Of a DNA stretch of 64,000 nucleotides, positions 30,588 to 39,666 are shown one piece after another. Each line of letters opens with the position of its first letter. The first letter of the stretch is position 1. The stretch lies in NCBI GenBank assembly GCA_963763855.1, contig CAVXPU010000005.1, forward strand, positions 868,001 to 932,000, read 5' to 3'. Under the pieces are notes generated by a model that had not been told where the DNA came from, did not search any database, and saw only the letters and a list, made by a program, of their open reading frames with translations. This DNA comes from JAIBCC01 sp963763855. Lineage in GTDB: Bacteria > Acidobacteriota > Blastocatellia > Pyrinomonadales > Pyrinomonadaceae. The translations under genes were made by a program, and so were the position numbers.

Positions 30588-32234
30588 CTATTTGACAGAA
30601 TCCGCTTCAATGTAAAAATTGCGATTTACTTCAAATGAATTTATTTCTTCCCCGAAGTCTTTAGTTTGCATCGTTTCGCTTGGCGTAATCGCAAACTCTT
30701 TTCCATTAACATTTACGCGAATCGGCATTGCAAATCCGCTAATCACGTTTTCGTAATTAAACATTACTTTTTTTCCTTCGATTTTATACCGCAATTTTGG
30801 AATTCTTGTCGTCCGCAAATATTGATCGAAAACTTTGCTTAAATCGATACCTGATTTGCTCGAAATATAATCTTCGATTTGTTTGGTTGTCACGGTTTGA
30901 TGCCAAAAATCTTTGTTCAATCCTCGCAGAATTCCACGCCATTTTTCGTCGCTATTTATGATGCTTCGGATGGTGTGGAGCATGTTTCCGCCCTTGTAAT
31001 ACATGTCGCCGGAGCCTTCGCGGTTGGAATTGTATGTGCCGATTATCGGACTTTCGTTGCGGATATTTTTACGACTGCCGATCACGTAATCTTCGCCGTC
31101 TTTTTTGCCAAACCAATACTCGACAAAGATATTTTCCGTGTAATTTGTAAAGCCTTCGTGAACCCACATATCGGCGGCATCTTTCATCGAAATATTGTTG
31201 CCAAACCATTCGTGACCTGATTCGTGGACGATGATAAAGTCGAATTTGTAGCCGATTCCGGTGAAGCTAACGTCGCGTCCGCGATAGCCATTTCGAAACC
31301 AATTTCCGTATGTCACCGAACTTTGATGCTCCATTCCGGCGTATGAAACGGTGACGAGTTTGTAGCCGTCTTCATAAAAAGGATATTTTCCAAACCAATG
31401 TTCAAAGGCTTTGAGCATTCGTGGGACTTCCTGAAATTGCTTCATCGCAGCTTCTTTTTGATGCGGCAAAGTCCAATAGTTTATATCCAAATCGCCGCCT
31501 TCGCCTTTGTATTTTTCAGACCAATTGACGTAGTTGCCGATATTGGCATTGACTCCGTAATTATTTATCGGATTTTTAACTTCCCATCGATAGGTTTTTG
31601 TTTTTTCTATTTTAACCAAATCTACGGCGATCAAACGACCGTTCGAAACCGCGACCAAATTTTCAGGCACAGTGATGTTGATGTTCATCCCGCGATCGGG
31701 TTCATCTGAGCCGTGATCCTTATTCGCCCACCAAATGCTGGCTCCAATTCCTTGGCACGTTGTGGTGATAAAATGTTCGCCAAGATCATCGCGTCCCCAA
31801 GTAATTCCGCCGCTCCAAGGTGGATTTCGGCTTTCAGTCGGGCGACCTTCCCAATAAACTTCGATTTTATCTTCGATTCCTTTGGGCAATTCTTTATCGA
31901 GCGTAACCCAATAAACAAAACCCTCACGTTCGAACTTCAAATCGACGCCACCGTGTATGATTTTTGTGATGCTAAGCGGTGTTTGCAAATCAATCTGAAT
32001 CTTGCTGCCGGATTTCAACGTTTTGAAACTTATCACGTTCGAACCTTTAATCGTTTTCGTGTCAGGAAAAAATTGAACCGACAAATCATAATGCAAAACG
32101 TCCCACCATTCGCGTTCGGGCGTGATTGAGCCGCGAAGAGTTTCGGCTCGTGTGATCGGCGTTTCTTGAGCGAACAAATTTAAGTGCAATTGCAAAAGCA
32201 ATACGGCGACAAATATGAATCTTAATATACGCAT
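30588..32234 (-). CDS. M1 family zinc aminopeptidase, exported
   Basis: 548 residues from the ATG at 32234, beginning with a signal peptide (LRFIFVAVLLLQLHLNLFAQ). Gluzincin motifs are HESGHEWFGN with the third ligand in VHEGFTNYTENIF, and an exopeptidase-type SYAGMEHQSSVTYGNWF (GxMEN-like). The N-terminal half is a beta-domain (WDVLHYDLSVQFFPDTKTIK). The enzyme probably trims peptides outside the cytoplasm. It is monocistronic, with a terminator of the preceding gene just upstream. Confidence 0.92.
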   Translation of the reverse strand: MRILRFIFVAVLLLQLHLNLFAQETPITRAETLRGSITPEREWWDVLHYDLSVQFFPDTKTIKGSNVISFKTLKSGSKIQIDLQTPLSITKIIHGGVDLKFEREGFVYWVTLDKELPKGIEDKIEVYWEGRPTESRNPPWSGGITWGRDDLGEHFITTTCQGIGASIWWANKDHGSDEPDRGMNINITVPENLVAVSNGRLIAVDLVKIEKTKTYRWEVKNPINNYGVNANIGNYVNWSEKYKGEGGDLDINYWTLPHQKEAAMKQFQEVPRMLKAFEHWFGKYPFYEDGYKLVTVSYAGMEHQSSVTYGNWFRNGYRGRDVSFTGIGYKFDFIIVHESGHEWFGNNISMKDAADMWVHEGFTNYTENIFVEYWFGKKDGEDYVIGSRKNIRNESPIIGTYNSNREGSGDMYYKGGNMLHTIRSIINSDEKWRGILRGLNKDFWHQTVTTKQIEDYISSKSGIDLSKVFDQYLRTTRIPKLRYKIEGKKVMFNYENVISGFAMPIRVNVNGKEFAITPSETMQTKDFGEEINSFEVNRNFYIEADSVK

Positions 32235-32266
32235 AGTTTTAATTGATTGAGTGCTGACATTATAGC

Positions 32267-32305
32267 AAAAAAATGGCAAGTAACTTTCAAAAAGCGGCTT
32301 GCCAT
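32267..32305 (-). terminator. rho-independent terminator after the DUF937 gene
   Basis: On the minus strand ATGGCAAG and CTTGCCAT form a perfect 8-bp stem around 17 nt, followed by a run of seven T. It starts 21 nt after the DUF937 stop. Confidence 0.75.
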
Positions 32306-32325
32306 AAATTAATTTGAACCGAATT

Positions 32326-32961
32326 TTAGCGACCCGTCATGTGTTTGAAAGCCATGGAAGCAATATCGTCCATCGCACTTCCATCGCCATCAGAATCAAG
32401 CATTCCTGAAACCATGTCCATCATTGCATTGCCGGAACTTTGTGGTGCTGCTGCCTGCTGTCCGCCGCCGAGCAATCCACCGAGAAGTCCGCCAAGTCCA
32501 TCGGCACCGACGCCTTGAGTTTGTTTTTGTTTACCAAGGTAGCCCATAACCATCGGAGCAAGCATCATCAAAATTTGGGCAACTTGTCCCATACCCAAAC
32601 CTGTTTGATTACTAACTTGTTGGGCAACCTGACCTTGGCTATTGCCAAAAATATGACCCAAAATTCCACCTGCGTTATATTGCGGCGGGGGTGGTGCGGC
32701 AGCCTCTTGCTGACCAAAAATCATGCTGCCTAAGCCTCCGAGATTATCTAAAATCCCACCATCATGTTGTTCAAGTGCATTATTTAGACTTTCTGCACCT
32801 TGAGGCGTCGCGGCATTGTTGGCAAGTCCGCCTAAAATTGCAGGCAAAGCCATTTGAATTGCACTATTTACCAAACTTGGTTCGGCACCTACATTGTTGC
32901 TGATTTCCTGAAGGGCAGTATTGCCTTGATCTTGTCCTAAAAGCTGATCCAATGAAAACAT
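32326..32961 (-). CDS. DUF937 family protein
   Basis: 211 residues from the ATG at 32961. MFSLDQLLGQDQGNTALQEI, AIQMALPAILGGLANNAATP and NALEQHDGGILDNLGGLGSM are typical DUF937 segments, with a second hydrophobic helix (GQVAQILMMLAPMVMGYLG). Then comes a Gly-rich stretch and a conserved end, GMLDSDGDGSAMDDIASMAF. Members (YidB-like) have no known function; the amphipathic helices suggest membrane or self association. It is flanked by its own terminator. Confidence 0.88.
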   Translation of the reverse strand: MFSLDQLLGQDQGNTALQEISNNVGAEPSLVNSAIQMALPAILGGLANNAATPQGAESLNNALEQHDGGILDNLGGLGSMIFGQQEAAAPPPPQYNAGGILGHIFGNSQGQVAQQVSNQTGLGMGQVAQILMMLAPMVMGYLGKQKQTQGVGADGLGGLLGGLLGGGQQAAAPQSSGNAMMDMVSGMLDSDGDGSAMDDIASMAFKHMTGR

Positions 32962-33079
32962 TTTAAACTCCTTTTTTGTAACTAAATTTTGAGTATGAAA
33001 TACGAATAAAAAATCACAAGCCACAAATCATCTACGACTTGATTTTACGTTTATTTCAAAACAATTTACGATAAGGCTA

Positions 33080-35197
33080 ATGTTATCAAATCGCACGATA
33101 TTCAACAAATCTTTTTTTCAAAGAAGCTTAATAATCACAATCGCCACAATTCTTTGCATTTCAATAGTTTTTTCGGGTTGTGGGCTTTTTGAGAAGAAAC
33201 GAATAAATTTCACTAAAACCAATACATTTTCAGGGGTAAACCGAGATTTTGGAGAACCCTTTGGCGTTGCCGTCGATAAGCAAAACAACGTGTATGTTTC
33301 TGATGGCGACGCTGGAAAGATATTTAAAGTTCTTCCTGACGGCAAGCCCGAAATGGTAACCGACAAACTTAATACGCCTTCCGCAATTGCTTTTGATGAT
33401 AAAGGAAATTTGGTTGTTGCAGATTCCGGAAGCAACACGATAAAAACCGTAAACGTTGCAAATGGAGAGATTAAGACGATCGCCGGAGCAGAAAATAAAT
33501 CTGGATTTGCCGATGGCGAAGCAGCTAAAGCACTTTTCAACGCCCCGATTGGATTGGCAATTTCGAAAGAAGGAAAAATCTATGTCGCCGATACTTACAA
33601 CGATAGAATTCGTGTAATTGCCGATGGAAGAGTTTCGACTTTAGCGGGCAGCAGTCGCGGATTTAGCGATGAAAGTGGTGAAAAGGCGAAATTTGATACG
33701 CCTTGCGGAGTGGCGATATTGCAGGATAGAAGTCTGCTGATCGCAGATACGGGAAACAGGCGTTTGCGGCAAGTTTTGCTTGACGGGACGACGATTACAG
33801 TTGCCGGAACTGGCGAACAAGATTCGTTTGACGGGTTTCCTCTGCAAGCTAAATTTGTTGAGCCGACTGGAGTTACGGTTGACGAAATGGGTGTGGTTTA
33901 TGTAACGGACGGCAATTCAATTAGGGCAATTGGCAGACGTACATTTCCTTTCGTTGAAACAATTTCGGCATCAAGACGCGGGTTTTCTGATGGCAGTTTA
34001 ATGAGTTCGCGGTTTAATCGCCCAAGTGGAATGGCGTTTGATTCGGCAGGGAACTTGTTTGTAGCGGATGCGGAAAATCAGGTTGTAAGAGTTTTGACGG
34101 GCGAGGATTTGGGTAAAAAGGTTAAGCCCGAGGAAATTGCAAAGATGCGATACACTGCCGAAGAATTTCGCAGTTTGCAGCCTGCTCGCTGGACGTATAA
34201 TCCGCCGCAAGCGAAACGCGACATTGCCGGAACCATGGGCGAAATTCGCGGTGAGATTGCGGATGGCGAAGATGCATGGTTTCACAATGGGCTTGATATT
34301 GCGGGCGGCTACGGCGAAAAGGCTTATTTTATCCGTTCGGAAAAAGTTTTAGAGCCAATTGCGGTTGAAGATTTTGGCGGACTGCGTGAACGTTTGCGAA
34401 TGCCGACAATTGGTTATATTCACCTTCGGCTTGGGCGTGATAAGGATGATAAACCTTTTGGCGACAATCGTTTTCAGTTTGAAAAGGAAGAAGATGGCTC
34501 TGAGATTATTGATTTTACAGGCATCAAAGGGAAAGATGGAACGGAACATATTATAAAGGGAGCATTGGTTAATGTTCGGATTCCGCGAGGCATACGCTTT
34601 GCGGCAGGCGATGTGATCGGAACGCTCAATTCTTTCAATCACGTTCATCTGATTGCGGGAAGAACCGGTGCTGAAATGAATGCCCTTGATGCTTTAATCT
34701 TGCCCAGCAATAGCGATTCCATCGTTCCCAAAATTGAAAGCGTTTCTCTTTTTGACAAGGATTGGCAGCCGCTTTCTGAAACCAAAAAGCCAAATGAACG
34801 TATAAAAATTAGCGGAAAAATTAGAATTGTTGTTCAGGCATTTGATCGAATGGACGGCAATCCCGAACGTCGCAAACTTGGCGTTTACAAGCTTGGTTAT
34901 CAGCTTTTGAAGGAAGATAAAAGCCCGCTATTTGAGCCAAAATGGACGATTTCGTTTCAAAAGATGCCGGATCCTGAATCCGTTTGGTTAATTTACGCAA
35001 AGGGCAGTAAATCGGGCTACACACCTGAAACCGTTTTTGGTTACATCGTTACAAATGAAGTAAATAGCGATGTCGCTCGCGAAGAATTTCTGGATTTGAG
35101 TTCAAAAAATGGCAACTATATTTTGCGGGTTTTCGCGGCAGATTTCTTTGGAAATACCGCATCAGAAGATTTGAATATTGAAATTACTAAGAGGTAA
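33080..35197 (+). CDS. NHL-repeat lipoprotein with C-terminal M23-like domain
   Basis: 705 residues. A lipoprotein signal ends in IVFSGCGLFEKK. Residues about 50-345 are NHL beta-propeller units (GVAVDKQNNVYVSDGDAGKI, GLAISKEGKIYVADTYNDRI, GMAFDSAGNLFVADAENQVV). The C-terminal half begins AWFHNGLDIAGGYGEKAYFI and ends VRIPRGIRFAAGDVIGTLNS then FNHVHLIAG, which resembles an M23/LytM fold with HxxxD and HxH metal ligands. It may bind or cut peptidoglycan, with the propeller as a scaffold. Followed after 5 nt by the M24 peptidase gene. Confidence 0.8.
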   Translation: MLSNRTIFNKSFFQRSLIITIATILCISIVFSGCGLFEKKRINFTKTNTFSGVNRDFGEPFGVAVDKQNNVYVSDGDAGKIFKVLPDGKPEMVTDKLNTPSAIAFDDKGNLVVADSGSNTIKTVNVANGEIKTIAGAENKSGFADGEAAKALFNAPIGLAISKEGKIYVADTYNDRIRVIADGRVSTLAGSSRGFSDESGEKAKFDTPCGVAILQDRSLLIADTGNRRLRQVLLDGTTITVAGTGEQDSFDGFPLQAKFVEPTGVTVDEMGVVYVTDGNSIRAIGRRTFPFVETISASRRGFSDGSLMSSRFNRPSGMAFDSAGNLFVADAENQVVRVLTGEDLGKKVKPEEIAKMRYTAEEFRSLQPARWTYNPPQAKRDIAGTMGEIRGEIADGEDAWFHNGLDIAGGYGEKAYFIRSEKVLEPIAVEDFGGLRERLRMPTIGYIHLRLGRDKDDKPFGDNRFQFEKEEDGSEIIDFTGIKGKDGTEHIIKGALVNVRIPRGIRFAAGDVIGTLNSFNHVHLIAGRTGAEMNALDALILPSNSDSIVPKIESVSLFDKDWQPLSETKKPNERIKISGKIRIVVQAFDRMDGNPERRKLGVYKLGYQLLKEDKSPLFEPKWTISFQKMPDPESVWLIYAKGSKSGYTPETVFGYIVTNEVNSDVAREEFLDLSSKNGNYILRVFAADFFGNTASEDLNIEITKR

Positions 35198-35202
35198 ACG
35201 AG

Positions 35203-35529
35203 ATGAGAAGGATTATTTTAGTTGGGTTTATGTTGGTTTCTTTTTCGATTATTGCTTTGGCAAACGAGCCAAAGGCAATATTGGTTACGCCGCCGGCTCC
35301 AAAATTTAAGGATGCTGAGCGTCAAGCTGAATTGGCTAAAAGACGACAGGCTGTTTTGGCGGGAATGTCTGCCAATAGCATGTTAATTTTGCGAAGTGCC
35401 GAATCACGCAATTACGCAGGCGATGTCGATTTTATGTATCGCCAAGAGAATAACCACTATTATTTGAGCAACTTACGACAAAATAATTCGACACTCGTTT
35501 TGGTAAAAAATGGCGTCAACCACAAATGA
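35203..35529 (+). CDS. M24 (aminopeptidase P-like) peptidase, N-terminal part, frame-broken
   Basis: The protein begins with a signal peptide (IILVGFMLVSFSIIALANEP). After ELAKRRQAVLAGMSANSMLI and the creatinase-N strand VDFMYRQENNHYYLSNLRQN, the frame ends at KNGVNHK. The family continues TNEYLFLPKRNPQFETWNG, found in the next frame. One extra base between about 35510 and 35525 accounts for this. RBS GAGG lies in the last codons of the NHL gene. Together the two parts make one exported M24 enzyme. Confidence 0.78.
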   Translation: MRRIILVGFMLVSFSIIALANEPKAILVTPPAPKFKDAERQAELAKRRQAVLAGMSANSMLILRSAESRNYAGDVDFMYRQENNHYYLSNLRQNNSTLVLVKNGVNHK

Positions 35530-36856
35530 ATATTTATTTCTTCCAAAACGCAATCCGCAATTTGAAACGTGGAACGGCAAGATGTATTCCAATGAAGAAG
35601 CAACGCGAATTTCGGGCGTGAAAAATATCATTGACGTTGCCGAATTTGAAGCTTTTCTAAATGCTGCTAAAGAGAAGAAACCTTTTATTTCGGCTAACAA
35701 TTTGAGCCTCGGAAATTCCGCAGAAACCCTTTATTTATTGCTTCCGCTTGGCGAAGCAGATTCTGAGGGAATGGCAGAATTTCGTAGGGAAAAAGCACTT
35801 GCCGAAAGTTTTACTGGTTATAAAATTGAAAACGCCCGCCCGATTTTTGGCGATTTACGCCTCGTCAAATCACCATTTGAAATCAAACTATTGCAGCATG
35901 CGATTGATATTACAACCGAAGCTCAAATGCGTTCGATGGGTATGATCGGCAAGGCAAATTGGGAATATGAAGTCCAAGCCGAAGTGGAATATACATTTCG
36001 ACGCCGCAACGCTGATTATTGGGGTTATCCATCAATCGTTGGGTGCGGACCAAATGCTACGACTTTGCACTACGTTGAGTCGCAGGGCGAGATTAAAAAG
36101 AATGATTTAATGCTGATGGATGTTGGTGCGGAATACGATCATTACACAGCTGATGTAACCCGGACGTTTCCTGTAAACGGTAAATTTACTAAGGAACAAG
36201 CCGAAATTTATCAAATTGTTTACGATGCACAGGAAGCTGCCGCAAAACAGATAAAGCCGGGAAGTTCGTTTTCGAAGGCGAGCCAAGCGGCTAATGACGT
36301 AATTCGGGACGGACTGTTCAAACTTGGTCTGATCACGGATAAAAATTCGGGTCAACATCGCCTTTGGTATATGCATGGTTGGGGACATTGGCTCGGGATG
36401 AATGTTCACGATGTCGGGAATTATGGAATGTTCAAAGCCGGAATGGTAACGACGAATGAACCGGGTATTTACATTCGCGAAGACGCTCTTGATTATTTAC
36501 CGGATACTCCTGAAAATAAAGCGTTTATCGCAAAAGTCCGTCCGGTTTTTGAGCGTTATAAAAACATCGGAGTAAGAATCGAAGACGATATGCTCGTAAC
36601 TGAAACCGGAACTGAATGGATGACCGGAAAGCTGCCGCGAAAGATTGCCGATATTGAAGCTTTTATGGCGAAAGCGAAAGTTGAGATGCAATCATCTCAA
36701 ATTGAAAGAGCGATAAATCCAGCGACTGCAATACTTGGACGAGATTTCACGATGGAAGATTATAAATTCAGCTCAATAATTCCAAGTGGCAAAACTACCA
36801 GACGCGGTTGGGTTGTTACAGGACGGAATCTTTCAATGGATTCTCATAGCCATTAA
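35510..36856 (+). CDS. M24 (aminopeptidase P-like) peptidase, catalytic part
   Basis: The second part gives the pita-bread fold: LRLVKSPFEIKLLQHAIDIT, SIVGCGPNATTLHYVES, and metal ligands in LMLMDVGAEYDHYTADVTRT (two Asp), HGWGHWLGMNVHDVG (His), TNEPGIYIRED (Glu) and IGVRIEDDMLVTETG (Glu). It cleaves Xaa-Pro bonds in the family. The ATG at 35510 is probably not a true start; it lies in the broken region where the N-terminal part shifts frame. The C-terminal tail of about 60 residues is extra. Confidence 0.85.
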   Translation: MASTTNEYLFLPKRNPQFETWNGKMYSNEEATRISGVKNIIDVAEFEAFLNAAKEKKPFISANNLSLGNSAETLYLLLPLGEADSEGMAEFRREKALAESFTGYKIENARPIFGDLRLVKSPFEIKLLQHAIDITTEAQMRSMGMIGKANWEYEVQAEVEYTFRRRNADYWGYPSIVGCGPNATTLHYVESQGEIKKNDLMLMDVGAEYDHYTADVTRTFPVNGKFTKEQAEIYQIVYDAQEAAAKQIKPGSSFSKASQAANDVIRDGLFKLGLITDKNSGQHRLWYMHGWGHWLGMNVHDVGNYGMFKAGMVTTNEPGIYIREDALDYLPDTPENKAFIAKVRPVFERYKNIGVRIEDDMLVTETGTEWMTGKLPRKIADIEAFMAKAKVEMQSSQIERAINPATAILGRDFTMEDYKFSSIIPSGKTTRRGWVVTGRNLSMDSHSH

Positions 36857-36887
36857 ACCCAGACTACGTTTTAGGAAAGTACGATTC

Positions 36888-36972
36888 GTGTCCCCCGCTT
36901 CGCCGCCCGACTGTTAAGGAGGGCTTTGATTGTAAAGTATTTAGCCCTTCCTAACGGTCGGGCTACTGACAC
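36888..36972. repeat. long inverted repeat with GACTGTTAAGGAG core
   Basis: GCCCGACTGTTAAGGAGGGC (from 36905) is matched in reverse by the arm ending at 36963, with 17 nt between; GTGTC and GACAC close the outer ends. The GACTGTTAAGGAG core is shared with the repeat at 45252. It lies in a 387-nt gene-free stretch with the next element. Confidence 0.7.
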
Positions 36973-36988
36973 TAAAAGGTAAAAGGAA

Positions 36989-37234
36989 GCTGTCCGAAAA
37001 GTCCGTTTGCGGACGATAACGTGAAGCTACACGCGTGAGCTTGTAGTCAACGATTGAAAATGAGAGAGCCCGTTTTGCGGGCGACAGATCGGTTAACATG
37101 TTGCAAAACAGCAGTTTAGATGTACTCTGTCGCCCACAAGCGGGCTCTTATTTCTGCCTGAGCAAGCTCCACGCTCACGCTTGGAGCTTAATTTTAATGC
37201 CCGCAAACGGGCAAGAAACGTCTTTTCAGACAGC
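36989..37234. repeat. MITE-like composite palindrome, about 246 bp
   Basis: Ends GCTGTCCGAAAAG (36989-37001) and its near-perfect inverse (37222-37234). Inside are four small hairpins (GTCCGTTTGCGGAC, GCCCGTTTTGCGGGC, GCCCACAAGCGGGC, GCCCGCAAACGGGC) and two AGCT-rich arms (AGCTACACGCGTGAGCTT and AGCTCCACGCTCACGCTT) placed as mirror images. No transposase is coded. Such units are moved in trans. Confidence 0.7.
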
Positions 37235-37243
37235 CGCATTTTA

Positions 37244-39523
37244 CTATTTCTGGCATCTTGCCAAAGCCCATTTCCAAACAAGTTTCGCACCATCGCCGGC
37301 TGTTATTTCTTTTGTGCCAAACATCAATTCGCCTTCGGAATTCACAACTCTTTCACCATAACGTCCCGGAATCAACGATGGCGAAAAATTGATGTTGGCA
37401 TCTTCGGTTGTGTCGGATGATTCATCTCGATCAATTTCGCAATCGCTGTCAACTTCTTTGAATTCGCGTCTGTGACCGGGAAAATTGAAACTGTTGTATT
37501 CAAATGAAAGGCTGTAATCGCGTTCGGTGGGTCTGACTGAAAAGCGAAACGGATCTTTTATAATCGAATCGTATGTATCGATTTTCCCTTCTTGAACTTT
37601 GGTTTTCCAGCTTCCTTCCGCTTTGCCGCAACACGGGTCGCCTTCTCGGTTCAATCGAGAAATATCCGAATGTTCTCCCTTTCCAACAACGATCACAGTT
37701 TTTCGGTCAATTTTCCGCAAAATTTCTTCGGGCGTTCGCGGATTGAGCGTGATGTCGGCTTCGTCACGTTCGATGATTGTCCGCACGCCATCGCCCGTGG
37801 AATTTCCGTTGCTCCGTTTTGAAGCTTTGATTACAACCGTTTTTGAATAGTCGCGTTTGACGTTGACGAATCCGCCCCAGTCGTCACTGCAAGGCTGCCA
37901 ATCGCGAACCGGAACGTTTATCGTGACGCTGTTGTTTTTACCCTTACTCGCAATTTCGGGAACAGCTTCCAAAAGTCCGAGAACAAACTCAGTTGGGCTT
38001 TTCACCAAAGTAAATTTTCCAATCTTGGGGGCATCAGTTCCAAAATCCATTCTTTCAAGAGCGATATTTGCTCTGACCCTGACTTGTTTTGGGACCGGAA
38101 CTAATGCTTGCGAGCTTAAATCAGTCTTTTGAGGTTTGCCCACCAAGCGGATTGAGTTTTCGCCGTTTGCGTCTGTTCGCTGAAATATCTGCCCTTTTCC
38201 GTCAATTGATTCAAGATACGTCAGGTCATAGTAATCGCGTAATGCGATGAACCGGGAGTCTTCAGAACCTTGCGGCGGGATGATTTCCCATCTCAAAGGT
38301 TTGTCTTTCATCAATCCGCCTTTGGGAACGCTAAACTTCACGCCCGACGCGGCTTCTAATGCACTGCCGATGCAATTCAACGTGGTAGTTTTTTTTGGGT
38401 CAAAATCAATTGAGAATTTTGCTTTCAAATTTCGCGTTTCACCTGTGATACGATTCTTAGTTCTTATCAACGGAATCGGAGATTGAACTGATATGTCGCC
38501 TTTTACATTCAGCAAGGCGGCAAAATATTTCACATAAGCCATGCCCAAGTTAAAAATGCTGATGCCTGATGCATAATTCTTAAAAACATTTTTGATATCG
38601 CGACTCTTTAACGCATCGGAGATATCGGAATTTTTCCCCATTCCCAATAATTCGCGGAAGAATTCGAGCCTTTCCACTACTTTTGTTGCTGTTCGTCCGG
38701 CTTTTATAACGCTTGTTGTGTCTGTAATTGCGTCGCACCCGTCAAACGGTCGGTTCGTATTTCTAACAAACGCGGCGTTAACAAATGAAACAGGCTGAGT
38801 AAATTTATTGTAATTAAATGACGTGCCGTCGGTGAGTTTTGTATATTCACTAACTAAATCGCCAAGAAAAATTCGTTCAATCAACGAAGCTTGAATTACG
38901 TTTATCGCCGCATTTTCAGGTGTCACAGTCGTTAAATCAATAGGTTTCGCCGAAGCCTTACCGAGTTCTACAATCAAACTGGCAAGAAATCGTTTTCTTT
39001 CATCTTTGGATTTTAGATTACTGTTGATTTCGGCTAGAAGCGATTTAGCAATCAAATTGGCGGGAAGTCCGTCTTTATCATTATTGGAAGCGATTACTTC
39101 TGCCATTTTTGCGATAGTTGTAACCAAACCCGATTTAGATGCCTGAAGCATTCCAACAACCTCAAAATCAAAAAACGCAAGCTCAATTCCATCACCATAA
39201 ATTGGACGGTAAAGTTCTTTTTGATTTTCATCGATTATATAAAACCTAGCTTTTTGCAAAGTTCCCATAAGCGTCGGCAGAGAATCGTCGTCGTATTTGG
39301 AAATGTCTCTCGCGAGCTCGGCAGCTAGTTTATCAGAAGGATTTTCCCCGATGATTTTCGGTTGCGGCAATCCTTTTTCCGCAAATGTATCCGCCGGATC
39401 GGTTGACTCAAGTATTTCAACTTTTGGCGAATAGACACCTTGAACACCCGGGCGAGTGCGTTGAGCCAATAAAACATTGACCGAAAATGCGACGAGTAAA
39501 AGAATTGCGATTGATTTTTTCAT
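37244..39523 (-). CDS. large exported protein of unknown function
   Basis: 759 residues from the ATG at 39523. A signal peptide (SIAILLLVAFSVNVLLAQ) is followed by a helical half (GKASAKPIDLTTVTPENAAI, LIERIFLGDLVSEYTKLTDG) and a beta-rich half (PTERDYSLSFEYNSFNFPGH, LSRLNREGDPCCGKAEGSW). No domain is recognised. The frame upstream of 39523 runs into the repeat at 39537 and is not part of the gene. It is the last gene of the leftward secreted-protein run. Probably an envelope protein specific to this lineage. Confidence 0.65.
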   Translation of the reverse strand: MKKSIAILLLVAFSVNVLLAQRTRPGVQGVYSPKVEILESTDPADTFAEKGLPQPKIIGENPSDKLAAELARDISKYDDDSLPTLMGTLQKARFYIIDENQKELYRPIYGDGIELAFFDFEVVGMLQASKSGLVTTIAKMAEVIASNNDKDGLPANLIAKSLLAEINSNLKSKDERKRFLASLIVELGKASAKPIDLTTVTPENAAINVIQASLIERIFLGDLVSEYTKLTDGTSFNYNKFTQPVSFVNAAFVRNTNRPFDGCDAITDTTSVIKAGRTATKVVERLEFFRELLGMGKNSDISDALKSRDIKNVFKNYASGISIFNLGMAYVKYFAALLNVKGDISVQSPIPLIRTKNRITGETRNLKAKFSIDFDPKKTTTLNCIGSALEAASGVKFSVPKGGLMKDKPLRWEIIPPQGSEDSRFIALRDYYDLTYLESIDGKGQIFQRTDANGENSIRLVGKPQKTDLSSQALVPVPKQVRVRANIALERMDFGTDAPKIGKFTLVKSPTEFVLGLLEAVPEIASKGKNNSVTINVPVRDWQPCSDDWGGFVNVKRDYSKTVVIKASKRSNGNSTGDGVRTIIERDEADITLNPRTPEEILRKIDRKTVIVVGKGEHSDISRLNREGDPCCGKAEGSWKTKVQEGKIDTYDSIIKDPFRFSVRPTERDYSLSFEYNSFNFPGHRREFKEVDSDCEIDRDESSDTTEDANINFSPSLIPGRYGERVVNSEGELMFGTKEITAGDGAKLVWKWALARCQK

Positions 39524-39536
39524 ATTTGTTTTTAAT

Positions 39537-39665
39537 GGAGCTCGGACACTCTTGTCCGAACATCTGCAAAAGCAGATGAAAAGTGCCGAGTCAAATTTCA
39601 TGATGACTGCAATTAAAGACCGTTAGCGTTTTGCAAACGCTTTCGGACAGGAGTGTCCGAGTTCC
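39537..39665. repeat. REP/BIME block related to the metH-RAYT repeats
   Basis: GGAGCTCGGACACTCTTGTC at the left and, inverted, GGAACTCGGACACTCCTGTC at the right, the same ends as the two metH blocks. The 129-bp interior is different (CATCTGCAAAAGCAGATG and GCGTTTTGCAAACGC hairpins). It lies between two leftward genes and has no transposase. Confidence 0.82.
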
Positions 39666-39666
39666 G

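Noticed and set aside
36857..37243. A CRISPR array
   Set aside because: Repeats are inverted and of unequal spacing, not direct repeats with unique spacers, and no cas gene is present.
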